Part shown: piece by piece, positions 14,708-22,690 of the stretch
How the letters are laid out: every line of letters begins with the position of its first letter
Position numbering within the stretch: the stretch's first letter is position 1
NCBI GenBank assembly: GCA_017937285.1
Contig: JAGBDU010000045.1
Coordinates: 1 to 32,814 of the forward strand
DNA length: 32,814 bases
Direction: 5' to 3'
Source of the DNA: Clostridia bacterium
GTDB taxonomy: Bacteria; Bacillota; Clostridia; TANB77; CAG-508
The notes under the pieces: model-generated
Database searches by the model: none
What the model was told of the DNA's origin: nothing
Seen by the model: only the letters and a program-made list of their open reading frames with translations
Position numbers and translations under genes: made by a program

Positions 14708-17700
14708 TTATTTTTTTGATTTAAAATTTTTCTTTTCGTTTATTGGATATACCATCTTTGCTAATTTATTAAAACTATTTAATAAATTCTTTGAATATCC
14801 TCTTATTGTTAACTTACATTTTACTAATTCTTCTAAATATTTTGCATAATTTTTTTCTTCAAAAGGAATTGTTAAATATTCAATTTTTTCTCTGTCAAAC
14901 AAGTCTAATTGATATGTTGTATCTGGAGAATTATATACTGACATTGCTGAAACTAATATTCTATCATTTATTCCATTTACTCTTATATCTTTATTTAATA
15001 ATATTTTTATTTTTTCTTCATCTAATACTTTGTTCATTTTTAATTTTTTCAATAATGATGTTAATGGTTGTATTGTTAATATATCTAAACTTTGTACTAA
15101 ATATATTTCTTTTGCAATTGAAAAATATTCTAAATCTGTATCTAAATCACAATCTAATAATATTAAAGAATAATTGTTTAATAATGTATTAATCACAGCA
15201 TCTTTATTTTCTATTTCATCATCTGAATTAGGTAAAGTTGTGTATATAGTTAGATTTTTATTAACTTTTATTCCATCACAAATTCCACTTCTTAACTTTT
15301 CAAAACATGAATATGCAGTAGTTCTTAATCTTTCTTCATTTTCTGTGTATATATAATATGAGTTTTTATTTTTTGTTAGGTCTAATACTGCTGTTTTTAT
15401 TCCTTGTTCTGATAATAATAAAGCTAAATTGTTTATTATAAATGATGTTCCATTTCCATGTCCACCTATAAATGCTGCTATATTTTGATTATCTGCAATG
15501 GCTATATTATGTTTTTCTTCAGAATTTACATTTACTAATGCTGTTTCACTATTATTTGTATTGTTATTTGTTGTTTCGATTCCATTTATTTCATCTAGTT
15601 GTTTTGAAATATTATAATTTGGATTGTAGTTTTTGTTTTTTATTCCACTAAATGTATTATCTTTAAAGTTATTAGAATCGAAATTAGAGCTTTCTTTGTT
15701 TTCTAATTCAGATAAATCATTTAAGTTTAATATGTCAGTTTCTTCATCTGAATCATCTTCTTCATCTAAGTTTAGCATATCGATTTCTTCTTCTGAATCA
15801 TCTTCTTCATCTAAGTTTAGTAGGTCGATTTCTTCTTCTGAATCATCTTCTTCATTTAAGTTTAGCATGTCGATTTCTTCTTCTGAATCATCTTCTTCAT
15901 CTAAGTTTAGTGAGTCGATTTCTTCTTCTGAATCATCTTCTTCATCTAAGTTTAGTGGGTCGATTTCTTCTTCTGAATCATCTTCTTCATCTAAGTTTAG
16001 TGGGTCGATTTCTTCTTCTGAATCATCTGCATCGTCTAAGTTTAGCATATCGATTTCTTCTTCTGAATCATCTGCATCGTCTAAGTTTAGCATATCGATT
16101 TCTTCTTCTGAATCATCTTCTTCATCTAAGTTTAGATTATATTCATTTTCTAGATTTTCTTCGTCGTCTAAATCTAAGTCTTCTTCATCTTCTAACTCTT
16201 CTTCGTCTTCTAAATCTAAGTCTTCTTCATCTTCTAACTCATCTTCTTCATCTAAGTCTAAGTCGTATTCATCTTCTAGATCATCTTCTTCGTCTAAATC
16301 CAAGTCATCTTCATCTTCTAGATCATCTTCTTCGTCGTCTAAATCTAAATCATCTTCATATTCTAACTCATCTTCGTCGTCTAAATCTAAATCATCTTCA
16401 TCTTCTAACTCATCTTCGTCGTCTAAATCTAAATCATCTTCATCTTCTAACTCATCTTCGTCGTCTAAATCTAAGTCTTCTTCGTCTTCAAACTCATCTT
16501 CGGCGTCTAAATCTAAGTCTTCTTCATATTCTAAGTCATCTTCATCGTCTAAATCTAAATCATCTTCATATTCTAACTCATCTTCGTCGTCTAAATCTAA
16601 ATCGTATTCATCTTCTAGGTCTTCTTCGTCTTCTAAATCTAAGTCTTCTTCATCTTCTAGGTCTTCTTCGTCGTCTAAATCTAAGTCGTATTCATCTTCT
16701 AGGTCATCTTCTTCATCTAAATATAGGTCTTTATCTTCTAAATCCACATCGAAATTATTATTATATTCGGTTTCTTTTTCTTTGTCCAAATCTAAGTTAT
16801 CATAATTATTATTTTCAAGTTCAAAATCTTCATTTAAATCATCATCTAAACTTAATTTGCTATGTTTTTTTATTTCTTCTTGTTTTTGGCTATTCAATTT
16901 ATTTTTTGAAGTTTTGCTATTTTTTGTAATTTTTGTTTCTTCTAAATTGTCCTCTTCTATTTTGTTTTTTGTATTTTTATTTTTTTGTGTTTGCTTTGGT
17001 TGATTCGTTTTATTTTCTTTTTTAGATATATTTGCTGTGCTTGTAGATTTTTTTGTTGTTTCCTCTTTTATAGTACTCTTTTTATTATTTCTTGAATCTT
17101 GTTCTTCACGTTTGTTTTTTTCTGATTCTTGAGATACTTCAACACCTTTGCGAGGTCTTCCTCTTCCTCTTTTTACTTGTGCTACAACTTCTTCCTCTAT
17201 CTTTTCTTTACGAGGTCTTCCTCTTCCCCTTTTCTTTTCTTCGGTAACTACTTCTTTTATTTTTATATCTTTTTTATTATTTTTTGCTTTTTCTACTTCT
17301 TTTTTTACTATATCTTTTTTATTAGTTTTTACTTTTTCTGCATCTTTTTTTGCTATATCTTTTTTATTAGTTTTTACTTTTTCTGTTTCTTTTTTGGCTA
17401 TATCTTTTTTATTATTTTTTGCTTTTTCTACTTCTTTTTTTTCATTTTCTATTTTTAATTGTGAATTTTTTTGCATCTCAATAAACTTTTTATATTTAGA
17501 GCTTCCTTTTTGAAGTATTTTTTTAGTACTAGCATTTAATGAACTTACTATATCAGCTATATTTTTTGCATCTAATTTAGCGTATATATTATCAAATCTT
17601 TTTATATATTTTTCTTCTGTTAAATCTTTTCTGTTTAAATATTTTATATTCTTTTCTATATCTTCTTTATTATCTTCTTTCTCTTCCACTTTAATTGAAT

Positions 17701-18142
17701 TATTAGAATCTACAATTCCATAATATTCTATAGCACTTTTTTTATCTTTTGGGCTTATTATAAAATCATAAATTTTTCTTTTTATTTTATCTTTTCCTAT
17801 TACTATATTAAAGATATTCATTTCTAATAATTTTTTTAAATTTTTCTTGTTTTCACATATATATATAATTTTATTATCTTTTTCACTATTTTTAGAAACT
17901 TTGACAACATCTTTTAATCTTTTTAGTAATAAATTTTCTCCATCTTCACTTTTTTTAATTTTTAAATCTAAATCATCGCTAACTATAATTCTATCATAAT
18001 TATTCTCTTGTAACTCTCTTATAATTGCAGTAAAGTTTTTTACTTCTTTGTATATTAATTTCTTTTTATAATCTTGTTGATATTTACGAACTATACTATC
18101 AACAATATTCTCTTCATCCCTTATTGCAAATAACACTTTCAT
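14708..18142 (-). CDS. Giant TadZ/CpaE-like protein with AT-hooks and acidic repeats
   Basis: About 1144 residues. The start is placed at the ATG at 18142 (MKVLFAIRDEEN) because GGAGGT precedes it by 7 bp; the frame opens five codons earlier. In order: a receiver-like domain (1-145; YDRIIVSDDLD, IIYICENKK, FNIVIGKDK); a helical module (150-225) shared with the next gene; Lys-rich repeats (KKDIAKKETEKVKTN, about 225-300); two AT-hook cores (KRGRGRPRK, about 304-334); a polar linker; about 350 acidic residues in 14- and 15-residue repeats; and a C-terminal MinD/ParA-like domain (about 880-1144). That last domain has a deviant P-loop (IGGHGNGTSFIINNLALLLS) lacking the signature lysine, then TAVLDLTKN and SLILLDCDLDTD. 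Receiver plus deviant ATPase resembles TadZ/CpaE, but no Tad pilus gene is nearby. Role unknown. Confidence 0.75.
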   Translation of the reverse strand: MKVLFAIRDEENIVDSIVRKYQQDYKKKLIYKEVKNFTAIIRELQENNYDRIIVSDDLDLKIKKSEDGENLLLKRLKDVVKVSKNSEKDNKIIYICENKKNLKKLLEMNIFNIVIGKDKIKRKIYDFIISPKDKKSAIEYYGIVDSNNSIKVEEKEDNKEDIEKNIKYLNRKDLTEEKYIKRFDNIYAKLDAKNIADIVSSLNASTKKILQKGSSKYKKFIEMQKNSQLKIENEKKEVEKAKNNKKDIAKKETEKVKTNKKDIAKKDAEKVKTNKKDIVKKEVEKAKNNKKDIKIKEVVTEEKKRGRGRPRKEKIEEEVVAQVKRGRGRPRKGVEVSQESEKNKREEQDSRNNKKSTIKEETTKKSTSTANISKKENKTNQPKQTQKNKNTKNKIEEDNLEETKITKNSKTSKNKLNSQKQEEIKKHSKLSLDDDLNEDFELENNNYDNLDLDKEKETEYNNNFDVDLEDKDLYLDEEDDLEDEYDLDLDDEEDLEDEEDLDLEDEEDLEDEYDLDLDDEDELEYEDDLDLDDEDDLEYEEDLDLDAEDEFEDEEDLDLDDEDELEDEDDLDLDDEDELEDEDDLDLDDEDELEYEDDLDLDDEEDDLEDEDDLDLDEEDDLEDEYDLDLDEEDELEDEEDLDLEDEEELEDEEDLDLDDEENLENEYNLNLDEEDDSEEEIDMLNLDDADDSEEEIDMLNLDDADDSEEEIDPLNLDEEDDSEEEIDPLNLDEEDDSEEEIDSLNLDEEDDSEEEIDMLNLNEEDDSEEEIDLLNLDEEDDSEEEIDMLNLDEEDDSDEETDILNLNDLSELENKESSNFDSNNFKDNTFSGIKNKNYNPNYNISKQLDEINGIETTNNNTNNSETALVNVNSEEKHNIAIADNQNIAAFIGGHGNGTSFIINNLALLLSEQGIKTAVLDLTKNKNSYYIYTENEERLRTTAYSCFEKLRSGICDGIKVNKNLTIYTTLPNSDDEIENKDAVINTLLNNYSLILLDCDLDTDLEYFSIAKEIYLVQSLDILTIQPLTSLLKKLKMNKVLDEEKIKILLNKDIRVNGINDRILVSAMSVYNSPDTTYQLDLFDREKIEYLTIPFEEKNYAKYLEELVKCKLTIRGYSKNLLNSFNKLAKMVYPINEKKNFKSKK
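15722..16140. repeat. 45-bp tandem repeats coding an acidic 15-residue motif
   Basis: About nine units of 45 bp encode LNLDEEDDSEEEID plus one variable residue (M, L, P or S). Several neighbouring units are nearly identical in DNA, indicating recent expansion. They lie toward the C-terminal side of the acidic region. Confidence 0.88.
16140..16730. repeat. 42-bp tandem repeats coding an acidic 14-residue motif
   Basis: About fourteen units of 42 bp encode variants of DLDLDDEDELEDED (one unit is 15 residues). Leu recurs at fixed positions among Asp and Glu, and Tyr or Phe replaces one position in some units. Confidence 0.88.
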
Positions 18143-18175
18143 TTGTAATACCTCCATTTTTTACTTATGCTCTTT

Positions 18176-19045
18176 TTATTTTTTCCCATTTAATTTTTTA
18201 AATATACCTCTTTTTTCGTTTTGACCAGGAATAATTACATCTGAACTAACCATTCCTTCTCTTGTTGATAAATCTCGCGACTCAAATGTATTCTTATTTT
18301 GTTCATCATAAATTTTTTTCACACTTACTTTTGCAATTTTTATATATTCTTTTGAGTTTTCTTCTAATATTATTCTTACATTTAATGGTAAACAATTTAT
18401 GATAGTTTGTAATTGACTTTCATCATATTCTCTTGCTAGCTTTGCAAATCCTTTAACACATTTATCAATATTATCTTTATTTATATTAAAGAACTTTTGA
18501 ATACTAATTAGCTCTCTATCACTAATAATTTTTGAATTTACAGCATTATTATTATATTTTAATTGTTTAGGAGTTATATTATATAATATTTTTGCTTGTT
18601 TTTTATTACGAGGTTTATCTAATAATGCACAAACATTTTGAATAGTTCTTCCCTTTCCTACTAAAATATTATATATTCCTAATACAAATAATTGCGATAT
18701 TAGTGGATCTCTTTCACTCCTTCTATCACTACATATAAATATAATTGGTATTCCTGTACCATCTTCTTTATATGCTTCATCTGTAATTTCATCCAAATGT
18801 TTATATAAATTGGCATCTTCAGTTTCATAACTGTCATTTACATTTTTTTCTAAGTCTTCACTTATTACTATTAAATCATATCTGTTATCTCTTGTTTGCT
18901 TAATTTCATTTACTATTGCATCATAATAAAATGCTCTTTTATATGAAATTATTTTTTTATATTGTTTTTGATATTCATTTAGTATAATATCAACGATATC
19001 ATCTTTACTATTTTCACTATTACTAACGGCAAAAAGTACTCTCAT
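18176..19045 (-). CDS. Receiver-like protein, paralogue of the giant TadZ-like N-terminus
   Basis: A 289-residue soluble protein. Residues 1-150 look like a receiver-type alpha/beta domain (MRVLFAVSNSENSKDDIV, NRYDLIVISEDLE, PIIFICSDRRSERDP, LGIYNILVGKGRTIQNV). It aligns along its length with the first 230 residues of the next protein: MRVLFAVSN/MKVLFAIRD, YDLIVISEDLE/YDRIIVSDDLD, GIYNILVGKG/NIFNIVIGKD. A shared helical stretch ends NSKEYIKIAKVS/SSKYKKFIEMQ. There is no clear phosphoacceptor pocket, so it is probably a pseudo-receiver. The C-terminal 50 residues (STREGMVSSDVIIPGQNEKR) are polar and unique. It starts at an ATG behind GGAGTGG and lies 33 bp before the paralogue's start. Function unknown; a partner of the giant protein is the simplest idea. 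Confidence 0.72.
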   Translation of the reverse strand: MRVLFAVSNSENSKDDIVDIILNEYQKQYKKIISYKRAFYYDAIVNEIKQTRDNRYDLIVISEDLEKNVNDSYETEDANLYKHLDEITDEAYKEDGTGIPIIFICSDRRSERDPLISQLFVLGIYNILVGKGRTIQNVCALLDKPRNKKQAKILYNITPKQLKYNNNAVNSKIISDRELISIQKFFNINKDNIDKCVKGFAKLAREYDESQLQTIINCLPLNVRIILEENSKEYIKIAKVSVKKIYDEQNKNTFESRDLSTREGMVSSDVIIPGQNEKRGIFKKLNGKK

Positions 19046-19060
19046 TTTCCACTCCTTATT

Positions 19061-19504
19061 TTAATCTTTTGACTTAATAACAACTGCAAATATTAATGGT
19101 AATATTTGACATATAATAATTATTGTTATAACTGCTATCATTGTATTAAATCCTTTATCTCTTATATCTAATCTTTTTAATCCTATTATGTATTGATATA
19201 TAGCACAAATTGCAATTCCTACTATTCCTAATGGTATACTCCACCATCTTACTAAATCCAATATGTATGCAACAATACCATAAGTATCTGACCCATAGTC
19301 TTTTTTAAATTTTTCTATTTTGCTTTTTTGCTCTTGCTTTGTTTCTATTAATGTTGAGGCTGAACTTTCTGTTTTTTCTTGGGTTAGAGTATTTATATCT
19401 GTATTGTTTTGAACTATGTTATTATTTGTTGCATATATTGTTACTGTGCCAAACGATATTAATATTGTTATTATTATTGATAATTTTTTGATTAAATTAT
19501 ACAT
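19061..19504 (-). CDS. Secreted/anchored protein with two C-terminal spans
   Basis: A 147-residue protein. It starts with a signal peptide (MYNLIKKLSIIITILISFGTVTIYA, probable cleavage after about residue 25), then a polar Asn/Thr/Glu/Lys stretch to about residue 75. Two spans follow (WWSIPLGIVGIAICAIYQYI and FNTMIAVITIIIICQILPLI) separated by the short basic loop GLKRLDIRDKG. This layout recalls VirB2/TrbC-like or holin-like small proteins, but I see no specific family signature. It is the first gene of the packed unit that runs through the two receiver-like genes, the dead-GGDEF gene and ireB-ruvX. GAAAGGAG precedes the ATG, and a plausible promoter lies at 19552-19580. Confidence 0.65.
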   Translation of the reverse strand: MYNLIKKLSIIITILISFGTVTIYATNNNIVQNNTDINTLTQEKTESSASTLIETKQEQKSKIEKFKKDYGSDTYGIVAYILDLVRWWSIPLGIVGIAICAIYQYIIGLKRLDIRDKGFNTMIAVITIIIICQILPLIFAVVIKSKD

Positions 19505-19551
19505 TTTTTTCTCCTTTCACACTACATTTTTGCATAATTTTAACTTATTAT

Positions 19552-19580
19552 ATAATACACTACAATACATAAAATATCAA
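19552..19580 (-). promoter_or_regulatory. Possible promoter of the seven-gene unit
   Basis: On the minus strand TTGATA (19575-19580) and TATTAT (19552-19557) are 17 bp apart, about 50 bp upstream of the first gene. TATAAT also occurs nearby at a worse spacing. Confidence 0.45.
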
Positions 19581-19637
19581 GAAAATATTTCTATTTTATG
19601 CATTAAAATTATTTATTTTTCTTTAAAATAAAAATAA

Positions 19638-19675
19638 ATAGGAAAAAGAAGCTATTCATAGTTTCTTTTTCCTAT
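19638..19675 (-). terminator. Terminator downstream of spo0A
   Basis: The arms 19638-19655 and 19658-19675 (ATAGGAAAAAGAA and complement) form an 18-bp stem with one mismatch. On the minus strand it is followed by a T-rich run. It separates spo0A from the next unit. Confidence 0.75.
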
Positions 19676-19737
19676 CTATCTTAAGTACAAATATAAAAGA
19701 CTTTTTATCATTTTATTTTTATAAAATACCCCTAAAC

Positions 19738-20556
19738 TTATGCACTTTTTAGCTCTAAACGAAGTTTATCTGCAATCATTGCTATAAACTCTGAATTTGT
19801 TGGCTTTCCTTTAGTTGCAGATACTGTATAGCCAAATATACTTTCTACTATACCTTGTTCGCCTCTTCCCCAAGCTACTTCTATTGCATGACGAATTGCA
19901 CGTTCAACTCGTGATGGAGTTGTGTGATACTTATGAGCAATATCTGGATATAATTGTTTTGTTATTTGATTTATTATATCAATATCATTAACTACCATCA
20001 TTATTGCCTCTCTTAAATATTGATATCCTTTTATATGTGCAGGTACACCTATTTCGTGTATTACATTAGTTACTAGTGCTTCAAGATTTTCTTCATTCTT
20101 TTTATCTCCTGGTGCAATTTCTATGTATGCTGGTTTTATTTCTCTATTTATATATGAAGTTTTTATTTGCACTGGTTGAACATATTTTAATTCTTTCATT
20201 CTTTTTATTAGTACATCTATTTCAAATGGTTTTACTATATAATATTGAGCCCCCAAATTAATTGCTTGTTGAGTTATTTTATCTTGACCAACAGCAGATA
20301 GCATTATAACCATTGGCATTTTTTCTATACCATTTTCATTAATTTTTTCTAAAACTCCTAACCCATCTAAACGTGGCATTATTACATCTAACAGTACAAT
20401 ATCTGGTTCTAAATTTTTTATCATATCGAAAGCTTCAATTCCATCTCTTGCCATTCCAATTAACTCTAATTCTTCTTCGGCATTTACGTAACCTGCCAAA
20501 GTTGCAGAAAAATCACTATTATCATCTGCAATTAATACTGTTATTTTCTTATTCAC
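19738..20556 (-). CDS. spo0A: Spo0A, master regulator of sporulation
   Basis: A 272-residue response regulator. The receiver domain has the acidic pair Asp11-Asp12 (LIADDNSDF), the phosphorylated Asp57 in [14 protein letters not shown], and the lysine in YIVKPFEID. After a linker (about 125-155), the Spo0A-specific DNA-binding domain includes [20 protein letters not shown] and the recognition region [20 protein letters not shown]. This domain binds TGTCGAA boxes. Phosphorylated Spo0A commits cells to sporulation. The start codon is GTG (20554-20556) with AGGAGG 7 bp upstream. The gene has its own sigma-A promoter and upstream Spo0A-box-like sites, suggesting autoregulation. It lies downstream of yigZ and not spoIVB, its usual neighbour. 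Confidence 0.98.
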   Translation of the reverse strand: MNKKITVLIADDNSDFSATLAGYVNAEEELELIGMARDGIEAFDMIKNLEPDIVLLDVIMPRLDGLGVLEKINENGIEKMPMVIMLSAVGQDKITQQAINLGAQYYIVKPFEIDVLIKRMKELKYVQPVQIKTSYINREIKPAYIEIAPGDKKNEENLEALVTNVIHEIGVPAHIKGYQYLREAIMMVVNDIDIINQITKQLYPDIAHKYHTTPSRVERAIRHAIEVAWGRGEQGIVESIFGYTVSATKGKPTNSEFIAMIADKLRLELKSA

Positions 20557-20591
20557 CCTAAAACCTCCTAATTTATCTTTTTTACCTTCAA

Positions 20592-20620
20592 ATTATACTT
20601 TCTTTTTTTCCTGTTTGCAA
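20592..20620 (-). promoter_or_regulatory. Sigma-A promoter of spo0A
   Basis: On the minus strand TTGCAA (20615-20620) and TATAAT (20592-20597) are 17 bp apart, about 36 bp upstream of the GTG start. Confidence 0.7.
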
Positions 20621-20656
20621 TACAAAATTGCGTATTTTATAGGGTTTCGTACACTT

Positions 20657-21307
20657 TTAATCGACATTATCTGACAATTTCAAGATATATTTTTGTCGAA
20701 TTATGTCGAAACTCAAAATGTTTATATTGTTTTGAGTTTCTAATTCACATTGCAAAATACTTTTTTCTTCTTCGTTTATTTCTATTTTGCAAATAACAAT
20801 ATTTGAATAAGTACAATTTATTATATTGATATTGTTTTTATTGCAATAATATTTAAATTTTTCAAGGTTTGAATATTCCAATTTTACATTTGCTTCATAT
20901 CCAAATTCTTTTTTTATCAAATTTACCGAATTTAGAGCTTTTTTTAATGAATCTGAATACGCTCTTACTAACCCACCTGTTCCAAGTAATATTCCTCCAA
21001 AATATCTAGTTACTATTATAACTACATTGTAGATTCCCATCTTTTCAAGTATTTCTAGCATAGGTGCTCCTGCTGTTCCACTTGGCTCTCCATCATCACT
21101 AAATTTTTTAGTAACTCTGTTATTTTCTAAAATTAAATATGCAAAGCAATTGTGTTTTGCATCATAATACTTTTTCTTTACATCTTTTATAAATTTTTCA
21201 GCTTCTTCTGATGATTCAGTATAAAATAAGTTAGCAATAAATCTAGATTTTTTTTCAACAATCTCTGCAGAAACTGTTTTTTCTAGAATTGTTTTAAATT
21301 CGTTCAT
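20657..21307 (-). CDS. yigZ: YigZ/IMPACT-family protein (UPF0029)
   Basis: A 216-residue YigZ-family protein. The N-terminal IMPACT domain shows EKKSRFIANLFYTESSEEAE, KKYYDAKHNCFAYLI, the hallmark FSDDGEPSGTAGAPML, and YFGGILLGTGGLVRAYSDSL. A C-terminal ferredoxin-like domain (about 140-216) follows. In eukaryotes the IMPACT homologue inhibits a translation-stress kinase; the bacterial role is not established. GAAAGGAA precedes the ATG, and the gene is 17 bp downstream of the flavoprotein gene. Its last codons contain two Spo0A-box sequences. Confidence 0.93.
   Translation of the reverse strand: MNEFKTILEKTVSAEIVEKKSRFIANLFYTESSEEAEKFIKDVKKKYYDAKHNCFAYLILENNRVTKKFSDDGEPSGTAGAPMLEILEKMGIYNVVIIVTRYFGGILLGTGGLVRAYSDSLKKALNSVNLIKKEFGYEANVKLEYSNLEKFKYYCNKNNINIINCTYSNIVICKIEINEEEKSILQCELETQNNINILSFDIIRQKYILKLSDNVD
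20660..20710. promoter_or_regulatory. Candidate Spo0A boxes upstream of spo0A
   Basis: Two exact TGTCGAA sequences lie at 20694-20700 and 20704-20710, one helical turn (10 bp) apart. A near match TGTCGAT lies on the other strand (20660-20666). They fall in the last codons of yigZ, 40-95 bp upstream of the spo0A -35 box. TGTCGAA is the established Spo0A-box core. Confidence 0.55.
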
Positions 21308-21324
21308 ATTGGTTCCTTTCTTGT

Positions 21325-22629
21325 TTAGAAGTCAAGTCCTGCTGTTACCCCTGTTGAATATGCTATTTGTAAATTAAATCCTCCTGTATATGCATCAACA
21401 TCTATTATTTCTCCTGCAAAAAATAAATTATTTATTATTTTAGATTCCATTGTTTTTGGATTTATTTCCTTTACGTTAATTCCTCCTGCTGTTATTATAG
21501 CTTCTTCTATTGGTCTAAATCCACTTACTGTAACTGAAAATTCTTTTAATAAATTTAATAACTTTGCTCTTTCTTTTTTTGATATCTCATTAACTTGTTT
21601 ATTTGGATTTATTTCTGACAGTTCTATTATTGGCTCTATTAACTTTTGTGGTAACAAGTTATCTAAACTATTTTTAAATAATTTATTTTTTTCATTCTCA
21701 AAATCCCTTAAAATTCTGGCATCTAATTTTTCATTATCTAAGGCTGGTTTAAAGTCTATCTTTAATATGATTTTACCTTTTTTTAACAATTCATCTATAT
21801 TTTTATACCTTATAATATGAGCAGAACTACTAAGTATTGTTGGACCAGATACTCCAAAATGTGTGAATAACATTTCACCAAAATCTTCATATATAACTTT
21901 ATTTTTTTCTATATCTTCAAATTTAATTTTTACATTTTTTAAACTTAATCCTTGCAATATCTTACATAACGCTCTGGAATTTTTATATTTTCCTAGATTA
22001 ACAGTTTCAATGCTTTCATTTTCATTTGCTAAAATAGGAATTAGTGATGGTCTTATATTTGTTATAGTATGTCCTAATTTTTTTGCAATTTCATACCCAT
22101 CTCCTGTTGAGCCAGTTGTAGGATAGCTTTTACCACCTGTTGCTAATATTACTTTATCAGCTTCAATTAAATATTTTTTGTCATTATGTGTATATTCAAC
22201 TTCAGATACTGCTCCATTTTTTACAATTATATTTTGAACTTTAGAATTTGTATATATTTTTACATTCAAGTCTCTTAGCTCTTCGTATAATGCATCTAAA
22301 ACATCTTTCGATTTATCACTTACTGGAAAAATTCTACTTCCACGCTCTTCTTTTACTTGTACTTTATGTTTTTTTAATAAGTTAATTATATCTTCATTAG
22401 TAAAATTTTGAAAAGCACTAAATAAAAATTTTCCATTTCCTGGAATATTTGCTATAAATTTAGAAATATCTAATCCACTTGTTATATTACATCTACCTTT
22501 TCCTGTGATTAATAATTTCTTTCCAAGACTTTCCTTTTTTTCTAATATTACCACATCATTTCCGCTTCTTTTTGCAGAAATTGCACTCATAATACCAGCA
22601 GGTCCTCCACCAACAACAACTACTTTCAA
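21325..22629 (-). CDS. HI0933-family NAD(P)/FAD-dependent oxidoreductase
   Basis: A 434-residue flavoprotein of the HI0933 (YhiN/YtfP) family. The N-terminal dinucleotide-binding motif is VVVVGGGPAGIMSAISAKRS, followed by the family hallmark SLGKKLLITGKGRCNIT. Other family segments are KVILATGGKSYPTTGSTGDG, the mid-domain GEMLFTHFGVSGPTILSSS, and the C-terminal FAD segment LFFAGEIIDVDAYTGGFNLQ. Its substrate is unknown. The start is a TTG (22627-22629) behind AAAGGAG; no better ATG exists because the Rossmann motif begins immediately. It lies between the PLP-enzyme gene and yigZ. Confidence 0.93.
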   Translation of the reverse strand: MKVVVVGGGPAGIMSAISAKRSGNDVVILEKKESLGKKLLITGKGRCNITSGLDISKFIANIPGNGKFLFSAFQNFTNEDIINLLKKHKVQVKEERGSRIFPVSDKSKDVLDALYEELRDLNVKIYTNSKVQNIIVKNGAVSEVEYTHNDKKYLIEADKVILATGGKSYPTTGSTGDGYEIAKKLGHTITNIRPSLIPILANENESIETVNLGKYKNSRALCKILQGLSLKNVKIKFEDIEKNKVIYEDFGEMLFTHFGVSGPTILSSSAHIIRYKNIDELLKKGKIILKIDFKPALDNEKLDARILRDFENEKNKLFKNSLDNLLPQKLIEPIIELSEINPNKQVNEISKKERAKLLNLLKEFSVTVSGFRPIEEAIITAGGINVKEINPKTMESKIINNLFFAGEIIDVDAYTGGFNLQIAYSTGVTAGLDF

Positions 22630-22690
22630 CTTTTGCTCCTTTCGAATTTACAACTCTTTACACATTTTGGACATTAAAATGTGCATAAAT

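Noticed and set aside
15722..16730. Regular repeats resembling a CRISPR array
   Set aside because: Units are contiguous, in frame and without unique spacers; they encode an acidic peptide repeat.
15633..16805. Long plus-strand reading frame rich in Ser
   Set aside because: It is the complement of the acidic coding repeats (GAA/GAT codons read backwards give Ser-rich text) and has no homology-like features.
15910..16929. Second plus-strand frame rich in Leu and His over the same region
   Set aside because: Another shadow of the acidic repeats; the minus-strand gene has conserved domains at both ends.
14708..18142. Calling the giant protein a true Tad pilus TadZ
   Set aside because: No TadA, TadB, TadC, prepilin or prepilin peptidase gene is in the window, and the acidic and AT-hook regions are foreign to TadZ.
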